From positions 3,861-9,427 of the forward strand of contig DIUS01000037.1 in assembly GCA_002423075.1 (NCBI GenBank): DNA of 5,567 nt, in the 5' to 3' direction. The translations under genes were made by a program, and so were the position numbers. Below, piece by piece: positions 5,216 to 5,567 of the stretch. The notes below the pieces were generated by a model, which saw only the letters and a program-made list of their open reading frames with translations, was not told the origin of the DNA and did no database searches. The DNA comes from Microbacteriaceae bacterium UBA6152 (lineage in GTDB: Bacteria; Actinomycetota; Actinomycetes; Actinomycetales; Microbacteriaceae). Every line of letters starts with the position of its first letter. Position 1 is the stretch's first letter.

Positions 5216-5567
5216 ATGACTGCGCCCGCCGAGACCCCGCCCGCCGACGCGTCGGTGACCGCGGCGACCCCAGCGGACCTGGTGCCCCCGGCGACCGGTC
5301 TGCGCATTCATTACCCGCCCGACCTGCCGGTATCGCAGCGGCGCGACGACATCGCCGCCGCCATTCGCGACCACCAGGTCGTCATCGTCGCGGGCGAGAC
5401 GGGGTCGGGTAAGACAACGCAGCTGCCGAAGATCCTGCTCGAGTTGGGCCGCGAGCGCATCGCCCACACGCAGCCGCGCCGCATCGCCGCGCGCACCATC
5501 GCCGAGCGCGTCGCGGAGGAGCTCGGCTCCGAGCTGGGCGGACTCGTCGGCTACAAGGTGCGGTTCA
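5216..5567 (+). CDS. hrpA: HrpA-type DEAH-box ATP-dependent RNA helicase, N-terminal part (cut by window edge)
   Basis: ATP-dependent RNA helicase of superfamily 2; 117 codons are present and the frame is open at the window end. After a 28-residue Pro/Ala-rich leader comes IHYPPDLPVSQRRDDIAAAI (31-50), then the Walker A motif GETGSGKTTQLP (60-71) with Lys66 and Thr67, motif Ia TQPRRIAARTIAERVAEE (85-102) and VGYKVRF (111-117). The combination GETGSGKTTQ plus TQPRRIAA is characteristic of the DEAH/HrpA branch; the DEAH box itself lies beyond the edge. ATG 5216 is the first possible start, since an in-frame TAG occurs at 5201-5203. It is transcribed away from the arsR-type gene across a repeat-rich gap. 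HrpA and HrpB cannot be separated with certainty from this portion; HrpA is favoured. In E. coli HrpA acts in mRNA processing and rescue of stalled ribosomes. Confidence 0.93.
   Translation, partial: MTAPAETPPADASVTAATPADLVPPATGLRIHYPPDLPVSQRRDDIAAAIRDHQVVIVAGETGSGKTTQLPKILLELGRERIAHTQPRRIAARTIAERVAEELGSELGGLVGYKVRF

Overview
The window is GC-rich and densely packed, with short intergenic gaps, Shine-Dalgarno sites, 1-4 nt gene overlaps and protein families that point to a high-GC actinobacterium. Microbacteriaceae is my best guess; this is inference from gene style, not a database match. No RNA gene, CRISPR array, insertion sequence or phage element is visible.

Layout, right to left on the minus strand from about 4600 to 1: a FadR/FCD-type GntR regulator (3758-4531), prpD 2-methylcitrate dehydratase (2250-3761), prpB 2-methylisocitrate lyase (1354-2250), prpC 2-methylcitrate synthase (204-1337), then the first 55 codons of an aldo/keto reductase (1-167, cut by the window edge). 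gntR/prpD overlap by 4 nt (ATGA), prpD/prpB by 1 nt (TGATG), and prpB/prpC are 16 bp apart, so these four form one operon; the reductase follows after 36 bp with its own ribosome binding site. The enzymes make up the methylcitrate cycle: propionyl-CoA plus oxaloacetate gives 2-methylcitrate (PrpC), which is dehydrated (PrpD), rehydrated by an aconitase not encoded here, and cleaved to pyruvate plus succinate (PrpB). No propionyl-CoA synthetase gene is present in the window.

The operon promoter region carries a perfect 14-bp palindrome with a GTATAC core (4537-4550), the type of site bound by FadR-subfamily GntR proteins, six bases before the gntR start codon. A second GTATAC lies exactly 52 bp upstream, inside the 3' end of the preceding gene. 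The likely -10 element and the short distance to the ATG suggest a leaderless transcript repressed by its own first product.

Upstream is a small ArsR-type winged-helix regulator (4564-4968, minus) with an acidic, Cys-containing tail, and diverging from it the start of an HrpA-type DEAH-box RNA helicase (5216 to the window end, plus). The roughly 250-bp divergent gap between them holds a near-perfect 9-2-9 palindrome, a second adjacent inverted repeat, a 70-bp tract of 14 degenerate pentanucleotide units and four GCGA repeats. This gap and the gntR operator region are the least routine parts of the window; the catabolic genes themselves are ordinary.
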